DNA of 34,890 nt from positions 1 through 34,890 of the IMG/VR virus record IMGVR_UViG_3300035564_000033; one strand, given 5' to 3'. Of this stretch, positions 7,023 through 13,100 are shown piece after piece; positions within the stretch are counted from its first letter, which is position 1; each line of letters begins with the position of its first letter. The notes under the pieces were generated by a model, which saw nothing but the letters and a program-made list of their open reading frames with translations, searched no databases and had not been told where the DNA came from. The position numbers were made by a program, and so were the translations under genes. Origin of the DNA: a virus.

Positions 7023-8185
7023 GCTCTGTCTCCTAGTTCCGGGTGAAGTTCATTGGTCCTGACGTACCCCGGAGGCAGGTCAAGACCCTGGCCGGGTTTC
7101 CAGCCTTGGGTACACAATTGGAAATACGGGCACTTCCCGAATCCAATGCAGGCGGACGTGTTGCGGGGCCAGCGCCCAAGCCGTTGGCAATCGCGTAGCA
7201 TCCCCTGCATCATCCAGAGTTCGGCGTCGAACTCCTCCAGGTCCACGGCCAGGCGGGGAATCTCCTTCCGCTGAAAGTACCAATCCGGCCGCTCGCCGAT
7301 GTCCGCGGCCAGCCGCTCGCCGTACTCCTCCGGCGTCTGGCGGCGACTCTGCAAGGTCCAGCCCTTCTCTTTGTCGCCCGCCTGGCGGGGCTTGCCATTG
7401 GCGAGATAGACTCGCTGGCCTGCATCATCCAAGACGATCTTGAAGCCGTCGCTGTCCAGCGTCGGAATGAGTATCGGCTCGATAGACGGCTTGCGGATCA
7501 CGTCGTACAGGACCGACTCAGGCTTGTAGCCGAGTTGTTCGGCGGCACGGAAGTACAGACTGATCTGTTGGTCGATTCGGAGGCGAGCCCAGTAATCGGA
7601 ATCGGGGGCCAGGTCGTCGCTGGTCGTCTTGCACTCTTTTACCAGTACGCGGCCGTCGGGCGCCTTCACCACGCCGTCCATGACGCCGGCGACTCGGAAG
7701 TTGCGGCAGAGGCCGCCCGTCTCTGTGTTGACGATGGGCAACTCGAAGGCTTGTTCCGTCGCCAGGTGCTCCAGCGGCATCGTCTCGTCCCACCGCCAGA
7801 AGTAGCCATTGAGCAGGCAGCCGATGGTGACTCGCTCGATGGCGAAGTCGAAAGCCTTGTCGGGGTCTTCCGGCGTCGGATAATGGTCGTAGTCGGCCAG
7901 CACTGCGGCGGTCGCCTCGCCGGCAGCGGCGCCCTTGGCCCGGAGTTCAATGCCGCGGTGCATGGCCTTGCCCATCCGCAGCGGCTTAGCCTCCACGTCG
8001 GGCACGATGCCGAGTTCGTACCGCCATTCGTGCTTCTTTAGGCACGTCTTCGCGCAGGTCATGCGCGAGTTGGTCAGGAGGTTCGCTCCGATCACTTCCG
8101 CCCGATCTGTTTCCGTGGTCCAGCGCGGCGGGGCTAGTTGTCGTCCTCGTCGTCTGGGATTCCATTTCACGGTTACAAATGCCAT
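7019..8185 (-). CDS. PD-(D/E)XK exonuclease, Cas4/RecB-like
   Basis: 388 aa. The nuclease core is visible: R41 and C44/C48 in NSRMTCAKTCLKKHEW, H76 in GKAMHRGIE, D170 in AGVMDGVV, and E184/K186 in VLVKECKTTS, followed by QQISLYFRAAEQLGY. C-terminal C346, C352 and C358 (CIGFGKCPYFQLC) with the early Cys suggest a 4Fe-4S cluster as in Cas4 and AddB. In phages such enzymes resect DNA ends for an annealing protein, here the Sak4-like neighbour. The first 21 codons lie inside one copy of a 110-bp direct repeat; the other copy at 8756-8865 carries a truncated start of the same gene. Confidence 0.85.
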   Translation of the reverse strand: MAFVTVKWNPRRRGRQLAPPRWTTETDRAEVIGANLLTNSRMTCAKTCLKKHEWRYELGIVPDVEAKPLRMGKAMHRGIELRAKGAAAGEATAAVLADYDHYPTPEDPDKAFDFAIERVTIGCLLNGYFWRWDETMPLEHLATEQAFELPIVNTETGGLCRNFRVAGVMDGVVKAPDGRVLVKECKTTSDDLAPDSDYWARLRIDQQISLYFRAAEQLGYKPESVLYDVIRKPSIEPILIPTLDSDGFKIVLDDAGQRVYLANGKPRQAGDKEKGWTLQSRRQTPEEYGERLAADIGERPDWYFQRKEIPRLAVDLEEFDAELWMMQGMLRDCQRLGRWPRNTSACIGFGKCPYFQLCTQGWKPGQGLDLPPGYVRTNELHPELGDRA

Positions 8186-8234
8186 GTCATTCTCCTCTTG
8201 TGGCCGTGCCGTCTAGTTCACAGTTCCGTCACGC
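8125..8234. repeat. 110-bp direct repeat, copy 1
   Basis: Identical over 110 bp to 8756-8865, with matching bases continuing a little on both sides past single mismatches. On the minus strand it holds the last codons of one gene (VTEL and stop), the intergenic gap with the ribosome site, and the first 21 codons of the nuclease. It marks a 631-bp tandem duplication or an insertion between two copies. Confidence 0.95.
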
Positions 8235-8421
8235 AGACGCGAGATGGCCTGAGTGTGCCGTCGCGGTACAATTCCTGCAGCGTGGCTTTTGATAACTGAA
8301 TCAGACCCTTGCGCGTCCGGCTCATGGGCTCGCCAAAGCACAGATACCAGCCCGCGTCGATGTCCTTGCACTGCCAGCACCAGCACACCACCTGGCACTT
8401 CTTGACCCTGGGCTTCTTCAC
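8218..8421 (-). CDS. Cys-rich small protein, 67 aa
   Basis: The GTG start at 8421 is preceded by AAAGGAG. The N-terminus KKPRVKKCQVVCWCWQCKD is basic and Cys-rich (C9, C13, C15, C18), so a zinc site is likely. The final VTEL and stop come from direct repeat copy 1, so this C-terminus is shared at DNA level with the gene at 8849-9046. Function unknown. Confidence 0.65.
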   Translation of the reverse strand: MKKPRVKKCQVVCWCWQCKDIDAGWYLCFGEPMSRTRKGLIQLSKATLQELYRDGTLRPSRVCVTEL

Positions 8422-8537
8422 CGCAGTTCTCCTTTCACGATCTCCACCTTCAGCATCTTCACGCCCCACGCTTTCGCTTGCGCATGCGTCGGGAAGAAGC
8501 AGTGGTCATGTCGCCCTCCGAAGTAGATCGTGCATGT
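8418..8537 (-). other. Open frame without a normal start; possible frameshifted extension
   Basis: This 40-codon frame reads protein-like: TIYFGGRHDHCFFPTHAQAK, then AWGVKMLKVEIVKGELR, ending in a GGTGA overlap with the next gene's GTG. It has no ATG, GTG or TTG until a GTG at 8462. It lies in the +1 frame of the gene at 8506-8730, whose last ten codons it overlaps. It could be reached by a +1 frameshift, by an unusual start codon, or be a damaged gene. GGAGG with an ATG nearby would only give a 16-residue peptide in a third frame. Confidence 0.35.
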
Positions 8538-8730
8538 TCACCACCACGGCCGCGTTGCCTTTGATGCGTTCCGCGGCGCAGACCATCCGCGCCTCTTGAC
8601 CGCAGAAGCACCACTTCGTCCAGCACTCGTGCGTTGTCTCGCCGACGACGAGGACTGCCCACGGCGTATGAATCTGTGTGCCGTCGGTGTCGATCACTTC
8701 TGTGGGCGTGATTGTGATTTCCGTGGTCAT
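8506..8730 (-). CDS. Hypothetical protein, 74 aa
   Basis: ATG at 8730 overlaps the stop of the 29-codon nuclease fragment (ATGA). The protein is a likely beta-rich domain: TEITITPTEVIDTDGTQIHT, then WAVLVVGETTHECWTKWCFC, with Cys pairs. No family recognised. It lies inside the segment between the two direct repeats and may therefore have arrived by insertion. Confidence 0.6.
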   Translation of the reverse strand: MTTEITITPTEVIDTDGTQIHTPWAVLVVGETTHECWTKWCFCGQEARMVCAAERIKGNAAVVVNMHDLLRRAT

Positions 8731-8816
8731 AGTTCCTGTCTCACCTTCCGCCAGTGCGGCGGGGCTAGTTGTCGTCCTCGTCGTCTGGGATTCCATTTCA
8801 CGGTTACAAATGCCAT
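8727..8816 (-). pseudogene. 29-codon truncated nuclease start (duplicate)
   Basis: This frame repeats the first 20 residues of the nuclease at 7019-8185 (MAFVTVKWNPRRRGRQLAPP) and then diverges to HWRKVRQEL and stops, in ATGA overlap with the next gene. It lies in direct repeat copy 2. It keeps the nuclease's ribosome site, so it may act as a translated leader peptide that couples translation into the gene at 8506-8730. Confidence 0.7.
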
Positions 8817-8865
8817 GTCATTCTCCTCTTGTGGCCGTGCCGTCTAGTTCACAGTTCCGTCACGC
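8756..8865. repeat. 110-bp direct repeat, copy 2
   Basis: Second copy of the repeat at 8125-8234. It carries the end of the gene at 8849-9046, the ribosome site and the nuclease start codons, which here lead into a 29-codon frame rather than the full nuclease. Confidence 0.95.
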
Positions 8866-9046
8866 GGACGCGGACGGCGCGGAGGCCCTCAGCCTCCAGT
8901 TGCTTCCACGTCCTGTCGGGTCGTGTCTTTGCGAAGTGCGCCCAAATCTCATCCTGACTGTAGCCGACAATCGAGGTCAGGAAGTTGTCTACCTCTCGCG
9001 GTCCAGTCCACTTCGCGCACCACATGATCTTGCTGCACTTCTTCAT
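8849..9046 (-). CDS. Hypothetical protein, 65 aa
   Basis: ATG at 9046, 4 bases after the lysozyme gene, with GAGG upstream. Sequence: KKCSKIMWCAKWTGPREVDN, then FLTSIVGYSQDEIWAHFAKT, a small mixed alpha/beta protein. It ends in VRVRVTEL, the tail encoded by direct repeat copy 2. This is probably the original neighbour of the nuclease gene before the 631-bp duplication. Function unknown. Confidence 0.65.
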   Translation of the reverse strand: MKKCSKIMWCAKWTGPREVDNFLTSIVGYSQDEIWAHFAKTRPDRTWKQLEAEGLRAVRVRVTEL

Positions 9047-9050
9047 GGCC

Positions 9051-9977
9051 CTACCTCACGATCTGCGCCTTGACCTTCCGCCAGTACGCCAGCGTCGCCG
9101 TCTTGCTCGGGCCCGTAGGCCCGCCGTTCCAACTCCGGGCCATTTGCTCCGGCGTGGTCATGCCGTAGTGCCGCCAGTAGGCAACGGCGACGGCGCAGGA
9201 CCTATTCCATGAATGAGCATCCTGGGGCCATTTCCAATCCCACCTCATTCGATGGCACGTCTCGGTCCAGAGTGCGCGATGGATTTGTAGTGGCCCACGC
9301 GCCGCGCCGCCGTCGCCGATTGCCATATCGTTACCGCCGCTTTCGACGCGGCGGATTGCGTTCAACAGGGAGGCGACTCGTGGCTGCGCGTCCATCCGGC
9401 CACCGGCAATCGCCTCCGTGCTTCCATCCATGCCATTCGAGGGCTTCCCTACCAAAGAAGAAACCGGCGGTCGCGTCAGGGCCGTTGGGTCGATCCATTC
9501 GACGGCCGCCGGAACGATTGCAAAATCAGCCGCAGGGTTTGCCAGGGTTGCCTCCTCTCGGGTTGGCCTGCGGCTGGACATCATCAAAGGTGCCGGTCTC
9601 TCCCGGCTTGTCACGCCGTTCTGCCTCTTGCTCGCTTCCAGGCGTTCTCGTAGCGCTATGACCGGGTGTGAGGCTTCCGGGGCCGTCCCTAGTCCCGCTC
9701 TTGCGGCCATCCTCGTTTGACTCCTGCGAGCCACGGGAGAGGAACATGCGGACGCGGAGCCGCTCCCAGAAACCCCGTCGGGGTCCGGCTCCGCGATGAT
9801 TTCAACCGCCGGCGTTGTGGCTGCGCCGGCGTCTCTGTTGACGCAACCGCGGGGGGGAACGGCTGCGACGTTACCGGGGTGGCCCCCGGCCTGATTAGAT
9901 CGGTCGTACCACGCCACGCCGAATCCGCAGATCAGCGGGGCGTAGAGGATGGCGAGGATGGCGGAGCGGAACTTCAC
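9051..9977 (-). CDS. Membrane-anchored lysozyme-like protein (endolysin candidate)
   Basis: 308 aa. The GTG start at 9977 overlaps the previous stop (GTGA) with GGAGG eight bases before. Residues 5-23 form a hydrophobic segment (FRSAILAILYAPLICGFGVA), a signal anchor. A long low-complexity linker follows. The C-terminal 105 residues are a lysozyme/transglycosylase domain: LLNAIRRVESGGND with E212 as the likely catalytic acid, then GDGGAARGPLQIH and WNGGPTG. It should cut peptidoglycan glycan strands. The anchor suggests export by the host Sec system (SAR-type or anchored endolysin). It could instead be a virion-associated lysin. Confidence 0.8.
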   Translation of the reverse strand: MKFRSAILAILYAPLICGFGVAWYDRSNQAGGHPGNVAAVPPRGCVNRDAGAATTPAVEIIAEPDPDGVSGSGSASACSSPVARRSQTRMAARAGLGTAPEASHPVIALRERLEASKRQNGVTSRERPAPLMMSSRRPTREEATLANPAADFAIVPAAVEWIDPTALTRPPVSSLVGKPSNGMDGSTEAIAGGRMDAQPRVASLLNAIRRVESGGNDMAIGDGGAARGPLQIHRALWTETCHRMRWDWKWPQDAHSWNRSCAVAVAYWRHYGMTTPEQMARSWNGGPTGPSKTATLAYWRKVKAQIVR

Positions 9978-10174
9978 TTGCCTACCTCCGTCCACTTCAT
10001 CCCCGCCTCCGCAACCAGGGCGTCGGCGAGGGCCTTGAGTTGGTTGACCGTAACGGTGATTAGTTCGTCGTATGAATCCAGATTCTTCACCGCCTCCAGC
10101 AGCGGCAAGAGGCGGTTGCGGCAGGCGGCGAGAAAGTCACAATGCGTCAAGTTGTGCTCGATCTTGAAGGTCAT
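9974..10174 (-). CDS. Hypothetical helical protein, 66 aa
   Basis: ATG at 10174, one base beyond the previous stop. Mostly helical: FKIEHNLTHCDFLAACRNRL, then LPLLEAVKNLDSYDELITVT and QLKALADALVAEAG. No family recognised. It lies directly upstream of, and overlaps, the lysozyme gene, but has no membrane segment, so it is not an obvious holin. Confidence 0.65.
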   Translation of the reverse strand: MTFKIEHNLTHCDFLAACRNRLLPLLEAVKNLDSYDELITVTVNQLKALADALVAEAGMKWTEVGK

Positions 10175-10175
10175 G

Positions 10176-10421
10176 TCACTCTCCCGTCAGTGCGTGGTGC
10201 GCCGCCGCCCATCGCCGCGCTTCGTACATGTCGGATTGTGCTTCCGCCGCCGTCCGTGCGTCCTCCAGGTCCAGTTCGTCCGCGTCGTCGGCGTCCCATT
10301 GGAGAACCATCTTCGTGATTGCCTTGTAGAGTTTCGCTGGCAGCGGGTTCCCGTGGCCGGTGTCCTCGACGCGGATCTCGCCGTCTTCTACCTGGATGTC
10401 GATGTTGAAATGACGGATCAT
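10176..10421 (-). CDS. Hypothetical acidic protein, 81 aa
   Basis: ATG at 10421 follows AAGGAGTGACC, a good ribosome site; this decides the start against a longer upstream extension. N-terminus IRHFNIDIQVEDGEIRVEDT is a beta hairpin. The middle is acidic (QWDADDADELDLEDARTAAE) and the end is helical. Function unknown. Confidence 0.65.
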   Translation of the reverse strand: MIRHFNIDIQVEDGEIRVEDTGHGNPLPAKLYKAITKMVLQWDADDADELDLEDARTAAEAQSDMYEARRWAAAHHALTGE

Positions 10422-10423
10422 GG

Positions 10424-10918
10424 TCACTCCTTCGCGGGGGCGAGCGTGAGGCGATTCCAGAGGGCGATGGCATCGGCGCTGGTGCCAGCCAGAGGGCCAC
10501 GAACGCCGCACTCCGCACCACAGAACACGTAGAACTCGTCATCCGGGGCGTGCTCAACACACCCTTCCGTTCCGCACGCCGGGCAGTTCTGCGGCTTTGG
10601 GGCGAGCGGGGCGAGGATGATCTGCATGACATGTTTGTATTCTGCCCGATGAACTCGGCCCTCTTCCTGCAAAACGTCGCGTCCCCGAGACGGCGCGAAC
10701 GCAACCGCCTTCCACCCCTTCGGCGTCGCCGCCCGGATGTCCGCCAGCACCTTCCGCTCGTCGCTGGTGACTCCGCCGTCGAGGAGTTCGCGGACCGCGG
10801 CGACCATTCGCAGATTTGCGGCACGGGTCTTCTCGCTCTGCTCCGCCCAGGGAGTGTGTATGTCTCCGGCGGCTATCATCCGTTCCGATACAGCCTTCAC
10901 GAGTTCTTCATTCGTCAC
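10424..10918 (-). CDS. Lar-like zinc protein with helical N-terminus
   Basis: 164 aa. GTG start at 10918 overlaps the preceding stop (GTGA). The C-terminal 55 residues match the restriction-alleviation (Lar) type domain: NCPACGTEGC (C112, C115), FYVFCGAECGVRGP (C133, C137), then ADAIALWNRL. Proteins with this domain are common in phages, and Lar itself relieves type I restriction. Whether this one does so cannot be told from sequence. The N-terminal half is helical (AAVRELLDGGVTSDERKVLA) and resembles other phage proteins of unknown role. Confidence 0.7.
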   Translation of the reverse strand: MTNEELVKAVSERMIAAGDIHTPWAEQSEKTRAANLRMVAAVRELLDGGVTSDERKVLADIRAATPKGWKAVAFAPSRGRDVLQEEGRVHRAEYKHVMQIILAPLAPKPQNCPACGTEGCVEHAPDDEFYVFCGAECGVRGPLAGTSADAIALWNRLTLAPAKE

Positions 10919-11136
10919 AGGTCGATCTCCTTTGCCAGCAGCGGCCTCAGCCACCTGTCCGCCGCCGCGTCCAGTTCCGTTTCCGTCTGTGCCCGCATGA
11001 TTTCCTTGAAGCCGCTCATCGTCTGGTCGTCGTCGAGCAGGCCCCGTTCCGCCACGATGCACAGGCAGTCCGCGGCGATCTGGCGCTCCTTCAGGAACGC
11101 CTGGCGATTGAGCCGGGAAGGCCGAAGGGCGTTCAT
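10915..11136 (-). CDS. Hypothetical helical protein, 73 aa
   Basis: ATG at 11136 overlaps the stop of the alpha-CTD-like gene (ATGA). All-helical, charged sequence (LNRQAFLKERQIAADCLCIV; DDDQTMSGFKEIMRAQTETE; LDAAADRWLRPLLAKEIDL). No family recognised. Confidence 0.65.
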   Translation of the reverse strand: MNALRPSRLNRQAFLKERQIAADCLCIVAERGLLDDDQTMSGFKEIMRAQTETELDAAADRWLRPLLAKEIDL

Positions 11137-11618
11137 TGGCCGGCCTCCTGTCTGCGGGCGCGCTCGGCGAGCATGGCGTCGGCGTGGTTGAAAGCGATCC
11201 TTGCGGCCATACTGGGATCGTCAACTAGGCGCTCCGCGTCCTCATTGTCGGCCGCGCACCGGACGCTAGGAAGTCCGCTCGCCAACATCCCCACCAGCGC
11301 CTGCCCCGCGAACCAATCGCGGAGGGTGATGGGCAACTCCACCTTTGGCGGCCCTTCCGGCTCTGTCATGCCCAGCGACAGGCCAATCTCGGAAAGTCTC
11401 TGCTTCACTTCTTGCAGGCATCTCTTTCCGAACGATCTCTGCATGAGAAGGTCATCCTCGTTCAGCCGGCACAGTTGGCCTACTGTGCGGATAGGAGTTC
11501 GGTCTTCGGCCCCAGCATGATAGAAGGTGGCCAAAATGTTCTCGACGCGAACAGACCACCCTATGTGGTCAACAGTTGCCGCCAACTTCTGCGCCATGGT
11601 CCATTCGTTCGGAATCAC
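11133..11618 (-). CDS. Phage protein with RNA polymerase alpha-CTD-like domain
   Basis: 161 aa, GTG start in a GTGA overlap. Residues 20-84 read like the C-terminal domain of RNA polymerase alpha: WSVRVENIL, then IRTVGQLCRLNEDDLL, SFGKRCLQEVKQRLSEIG and LSLGM. Residues matching known UP-element contacts of E. coli alpha are kept: R24 (R265), N27 (N268), G64 (G296), R66 (K298) and E70 (E302); S299 is Cys here. Residues 98-155 form a second region (ITLRDWFAGQALVGMLAS, then ARIAFNHADAMLAERAR) of a kind common in phage proteins of unknown role. It may bind DNA or host transcription factors as a free alpha-CTD mimic, or use the helix-hairpin-helix motif for another DNA role. Confidence 0.75.
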   Translation of the reverse strand: MIPNEWTMAQKLAATVDHIGWSVRVENILATFYHAGAEDRTPIRTVGQLCRLNEDDLLMQRSFGKRCLQEVKQRLSEIGLSLGMTEPEGPPKVELPITLRDWFAGQALVGMLASGLPSVRCAADNEDAERLVDDPSMAARIAFNHADAMLAERARRQEAGQ

Positions 11619-11758
11619 TGGTCGCTCTCCTTCACCGCGTCCACCGGCATCCCGCAGGGGTAGGCCGGGTCATGCCTGTGCGGACAGGTACAGCACGGGG
11701 TACTGTTGCGGACGGCCGGGACAGTCGCCCGGCGTGGTCCGATGCGATCCTGGGGCAT
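11615..11758 (-). CDS. 47 aa putative zinc-finger protein
   Basis: The C-terminal half reads CCTCPHRHDPAYPCG, with enough Cys and His for a zinc site, then ends in a GTGA overlap with the next gene. The ATG at 11758 has no clear ribosome site; translation may be coupled or begin elsewhere. It overlaps the competing frame at 11670-11798. Function unknown. Confidence 0.45.
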   Translation of the reverse strand: MPQDRIGPRRATVPAVRNSTPCCTCPHRHDPAYPCGMPVDAVKESDQ

Positions 11759-11798
11759 CCTGCGAAGCCGTAGGGGCGTTGTGGGTGGTGTCGGTCAT
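11670..11798 (-). CDS. 42 aa frame overlapping the zinc-finger ORF
   Basis: Starts at an ATG in perfect ATGA overlap with the upstream stop, as most genes here do. It encodes a low-complexity peptide (TDTTHNAPTASQDAPGSHRT). It shares DNA with 11615-11758 in another frame. Either both are made, or a frameshift joins the coupled start to the Cys-rich frame. Confidence 0.3.
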   Translation of the reverse strand: MTDTTHNAPTASQDAPGSHRTTPGDCPGRPQQYPVLYLSAQA

Positions 11799-12289
11799 GG
11801 CTGCACCTTGGCGGCGGCGACGGCGGCCAGATAGTCGTTGTCGTCTTTTGTGTAGCCGTCTGGGGTAGAGGAATCGCCGCGGTAGGTCCTGGACAGGTTG
11901 GCCCTGGACAGGCTGGCCGTTTTGTGCGCGGCCAGAATCCTACATCCGAACGTTCGGCCGATCCTCGCGTTTGGTCCGATGATCCAGGCGCCACCGACGA
12001 GAACCATTCGGTCCTCGGTGACGATCATGGCCTCAACACGTCTGCGAAGTTCCGTAGTGGCGGACTCGATCCATTCGTCATCCGCCCAATCCGGCCGCTC
12101 AGCGTCAAACTTGAAGGTCCATGTCTCAGGATCGAACCAGTCCTTCGGAGTGAACTCGACCGGGGTGAACTGCGGAGCGTTGCCGTCGCGCAGGCCGAAG
12201 TAGTCGATGATGTCGTTGTGCGAATCCAGGAGAGGACTGCAGTAGACCTCACCTTTGCGACTGACTATCGCGGAGAGGAAGTTGCACAC
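11795..12289 (-). CDS. Hypothetical protein, 164 aa, first gene of the left operon
   Basis: GTG start at 12289 with AAAGGAG 6 bases upstream, a strong ribosome site. N-terminus CNFLSAIVSRKGEVYCSPLL is followed by SHNDIIDYFGLRDGN and VEFTPKDWFDPETW. I recall similar proteins in phage genomes without a known function. Near the C-terminus, MVLVGGAWIIGPNARIGRTF may be beta-structured. As the first minus-strand gene after the 818-bp gap it probably lies closest to the operon's promoter. Confidence 0.75.
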   Translation of the reverse strand: MCNFLSAIVSRKGEVYCSPLLDSHNDIIDYFGLRDGNAPQFTPVEFTPKDWFDPETWTFKFDAERPDWADDEWIESATTELRRRVEAMIVTEDRMVLVGGAWIIGPNARIGRTFGCRILAAHKTASLSRANLSRTYRGDSSTPDGYTKDDNDYLAAVAAAKVQP

Positions 12290-12309
12290 GTCACGCTCCT
12301 TTCGCCGGC

Positions 12310-12333
12310 GGGGCGGGGGCGGGGCAGGTGGGG
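12310..12333 (+). other. G-quadruplex motif
   Basis: Four runs of at least four G (12310-12313, 12315-12319, 12321-12324, 12330-12333) separated by 1, 1 and 5 bases, which fits the canonical G-quadruplex rule. On the minus strand it is the C-rich leader just upstream of the ribosome site of the gene at 11795-12289. It could affect transcription or replication passing this point. Confidence 0.6.
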
Positions 12334-12338
12334 AGTGC

Positions 12339-12344
12339 TACAAT
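12339..12344 (+). promoter_or_regulatory. Possible extended -10 promoter element
   Basis: TACAAT preceded by TGC, close to an extended -10 consensus, on the plus strand just after the G-quadruplex motif and pointing toward the plus-strand recombinase-like fragment. No convincing -35 is visible because the upstream DNA is the G-rich run. Weak evidence. Confidence 0.2.
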
Positions 12345-12610
12345 AAGAGAGACGGGGTAACGCACGGACGGCCAGGGAAGGCGTGAGGCCGATCCGATGC
12401 AAGACGAGGGAAAACAACGCGGCCGGGCAGGGGCCTTTGAGGCCCCCACCCAGGCCACTGGGCACGCCGTCGGCGCGTGTCAAGGTGCTGACGGCAGCCG
12501 TCTCGTGGACGGCGCAGGATTCACTCCTACGCAACTCATCGTCGATCAAGATGGGGCTGACACGCGCCATACCCCAAGTCTTGCGAGACTGGCCCTATCT
12601 GCCCCGACAC

Positions 12611-12640
12611 CGGTTACAGGTTCGAGCCCTGTCGCCCGTA
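12611..12640 (+). other. tRNA 3'-end-like sequence, candidate attachment site
   Basis: ACAGG, TTCGAGC, CCTGT form a perfect T-arm (5-bp stem, 7-base loop with the TTCGA consensus), followed by CGCCCGT and A where the acceptor strand and discriminator would be. No matching 5' half of a tRNA (ACGGGCG or similar) lies at the right distance upstream. Such tRNA 3' fragments are typical phage attachment-site cores, and a recombinase-like fragment lies 160 bp downstream. Confidence 0.35.
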
Positions 12641-12798
12641 TTTCCTTGCCGTATCGGGACTTACTCGCCGAGAAAAAAGTCGGGTCGGGCGTTTTGGAGG
12701 CGACTGGACACTTGGTATCCGGGAGAAACGCCCTCGCGGAATCTCTGGCAGGCTATGAAGATCGTGAGAAAAGGCGGGCAGGACGGGCCACTGTGAAC

Positions 12799-12945
12799 AT
12801 GAATCTCTCTGTCCTTCGCAGGTTCTTCGCGGGGGCCGGGGACACCGTAGCCGCCATGACGCCCCTCGCCATCGAAGACTACCTCTGTCGGCTGGCGGAG
12901 ACCGGGAACGCCCCCAAGACCGTGGAAAACCATCGAATCACGCTG
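12799..12945 (+). pseudogene. Tyrosine recombinase N-terminal domain fragment
   Basis: From the ATG at 12799 the frame reads MNLSVLRRFFAGAGDTVAAM, then TPLAIEDYLCRLAETGNAPK and TVENHRITL. This matches the SAM-like core-binding domain of XerC/D-type recombinases (FF, ITPxxIEDYL, LAxxGxxPKTVxNHR). The catalytic domain with R, H, R and Y is absent: after ITL the frame turns into unrelated text and overlaps the end of the giant minus-strand gene. It is probably a truncated integrase and cannot be active. Confidence 0.4.
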
Positions 12946-12947
12946 GC

Positions 12948-13100
12948 GTGGTCCTGTGCTTCTTCCTCTTGCACGATGACGTCCGCTGGTGGTGGGCTGG
13001 CCTCTTCGGTCTTGTCGTGGCCGTTCTCGGCTCTGGCCTCCAGAAACAGGAAGATGAGGCCGTCTTACGCGACCGTCACGACGGCTTCTGGGACCGCTGA
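12948..13100 (+). CDS. 50 aa membrane ORF, holin-like size
   Basis: GTG at 12948, stop at 13100, ending 8 bases before the convergent stop of the giant gene. It reads VVLCFFLLHDDVRWWWAGLF, then GLVVAVLGSGLQKQEDEAVL and RDRHDGFWDR: a hydrophobic segment at about residues 14-31 followed by a charged tail. This plan fits small phage membrane proteins such as holins. There is no clear ribosome site, and it begins where the recombinase-like frame ends, so it may depend on coupling or be the tail of a rearranged gene. Confidence 0.35.
   Translation: MVLCFFLLHDDVRWWWAGLFGLVVAVLGSGLQKQEDEAVLRDRHDGFWDR

Noticed and set aside
12551-12640. Complete tRNA gene ending in the T-arm
   Set aside because: A partial pairing (ATGGG with CCCGT) exists, but no D-arm or anticodon arm of normal geometry lies between. 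Kept only as a tRNA 3'-end-like sequence.
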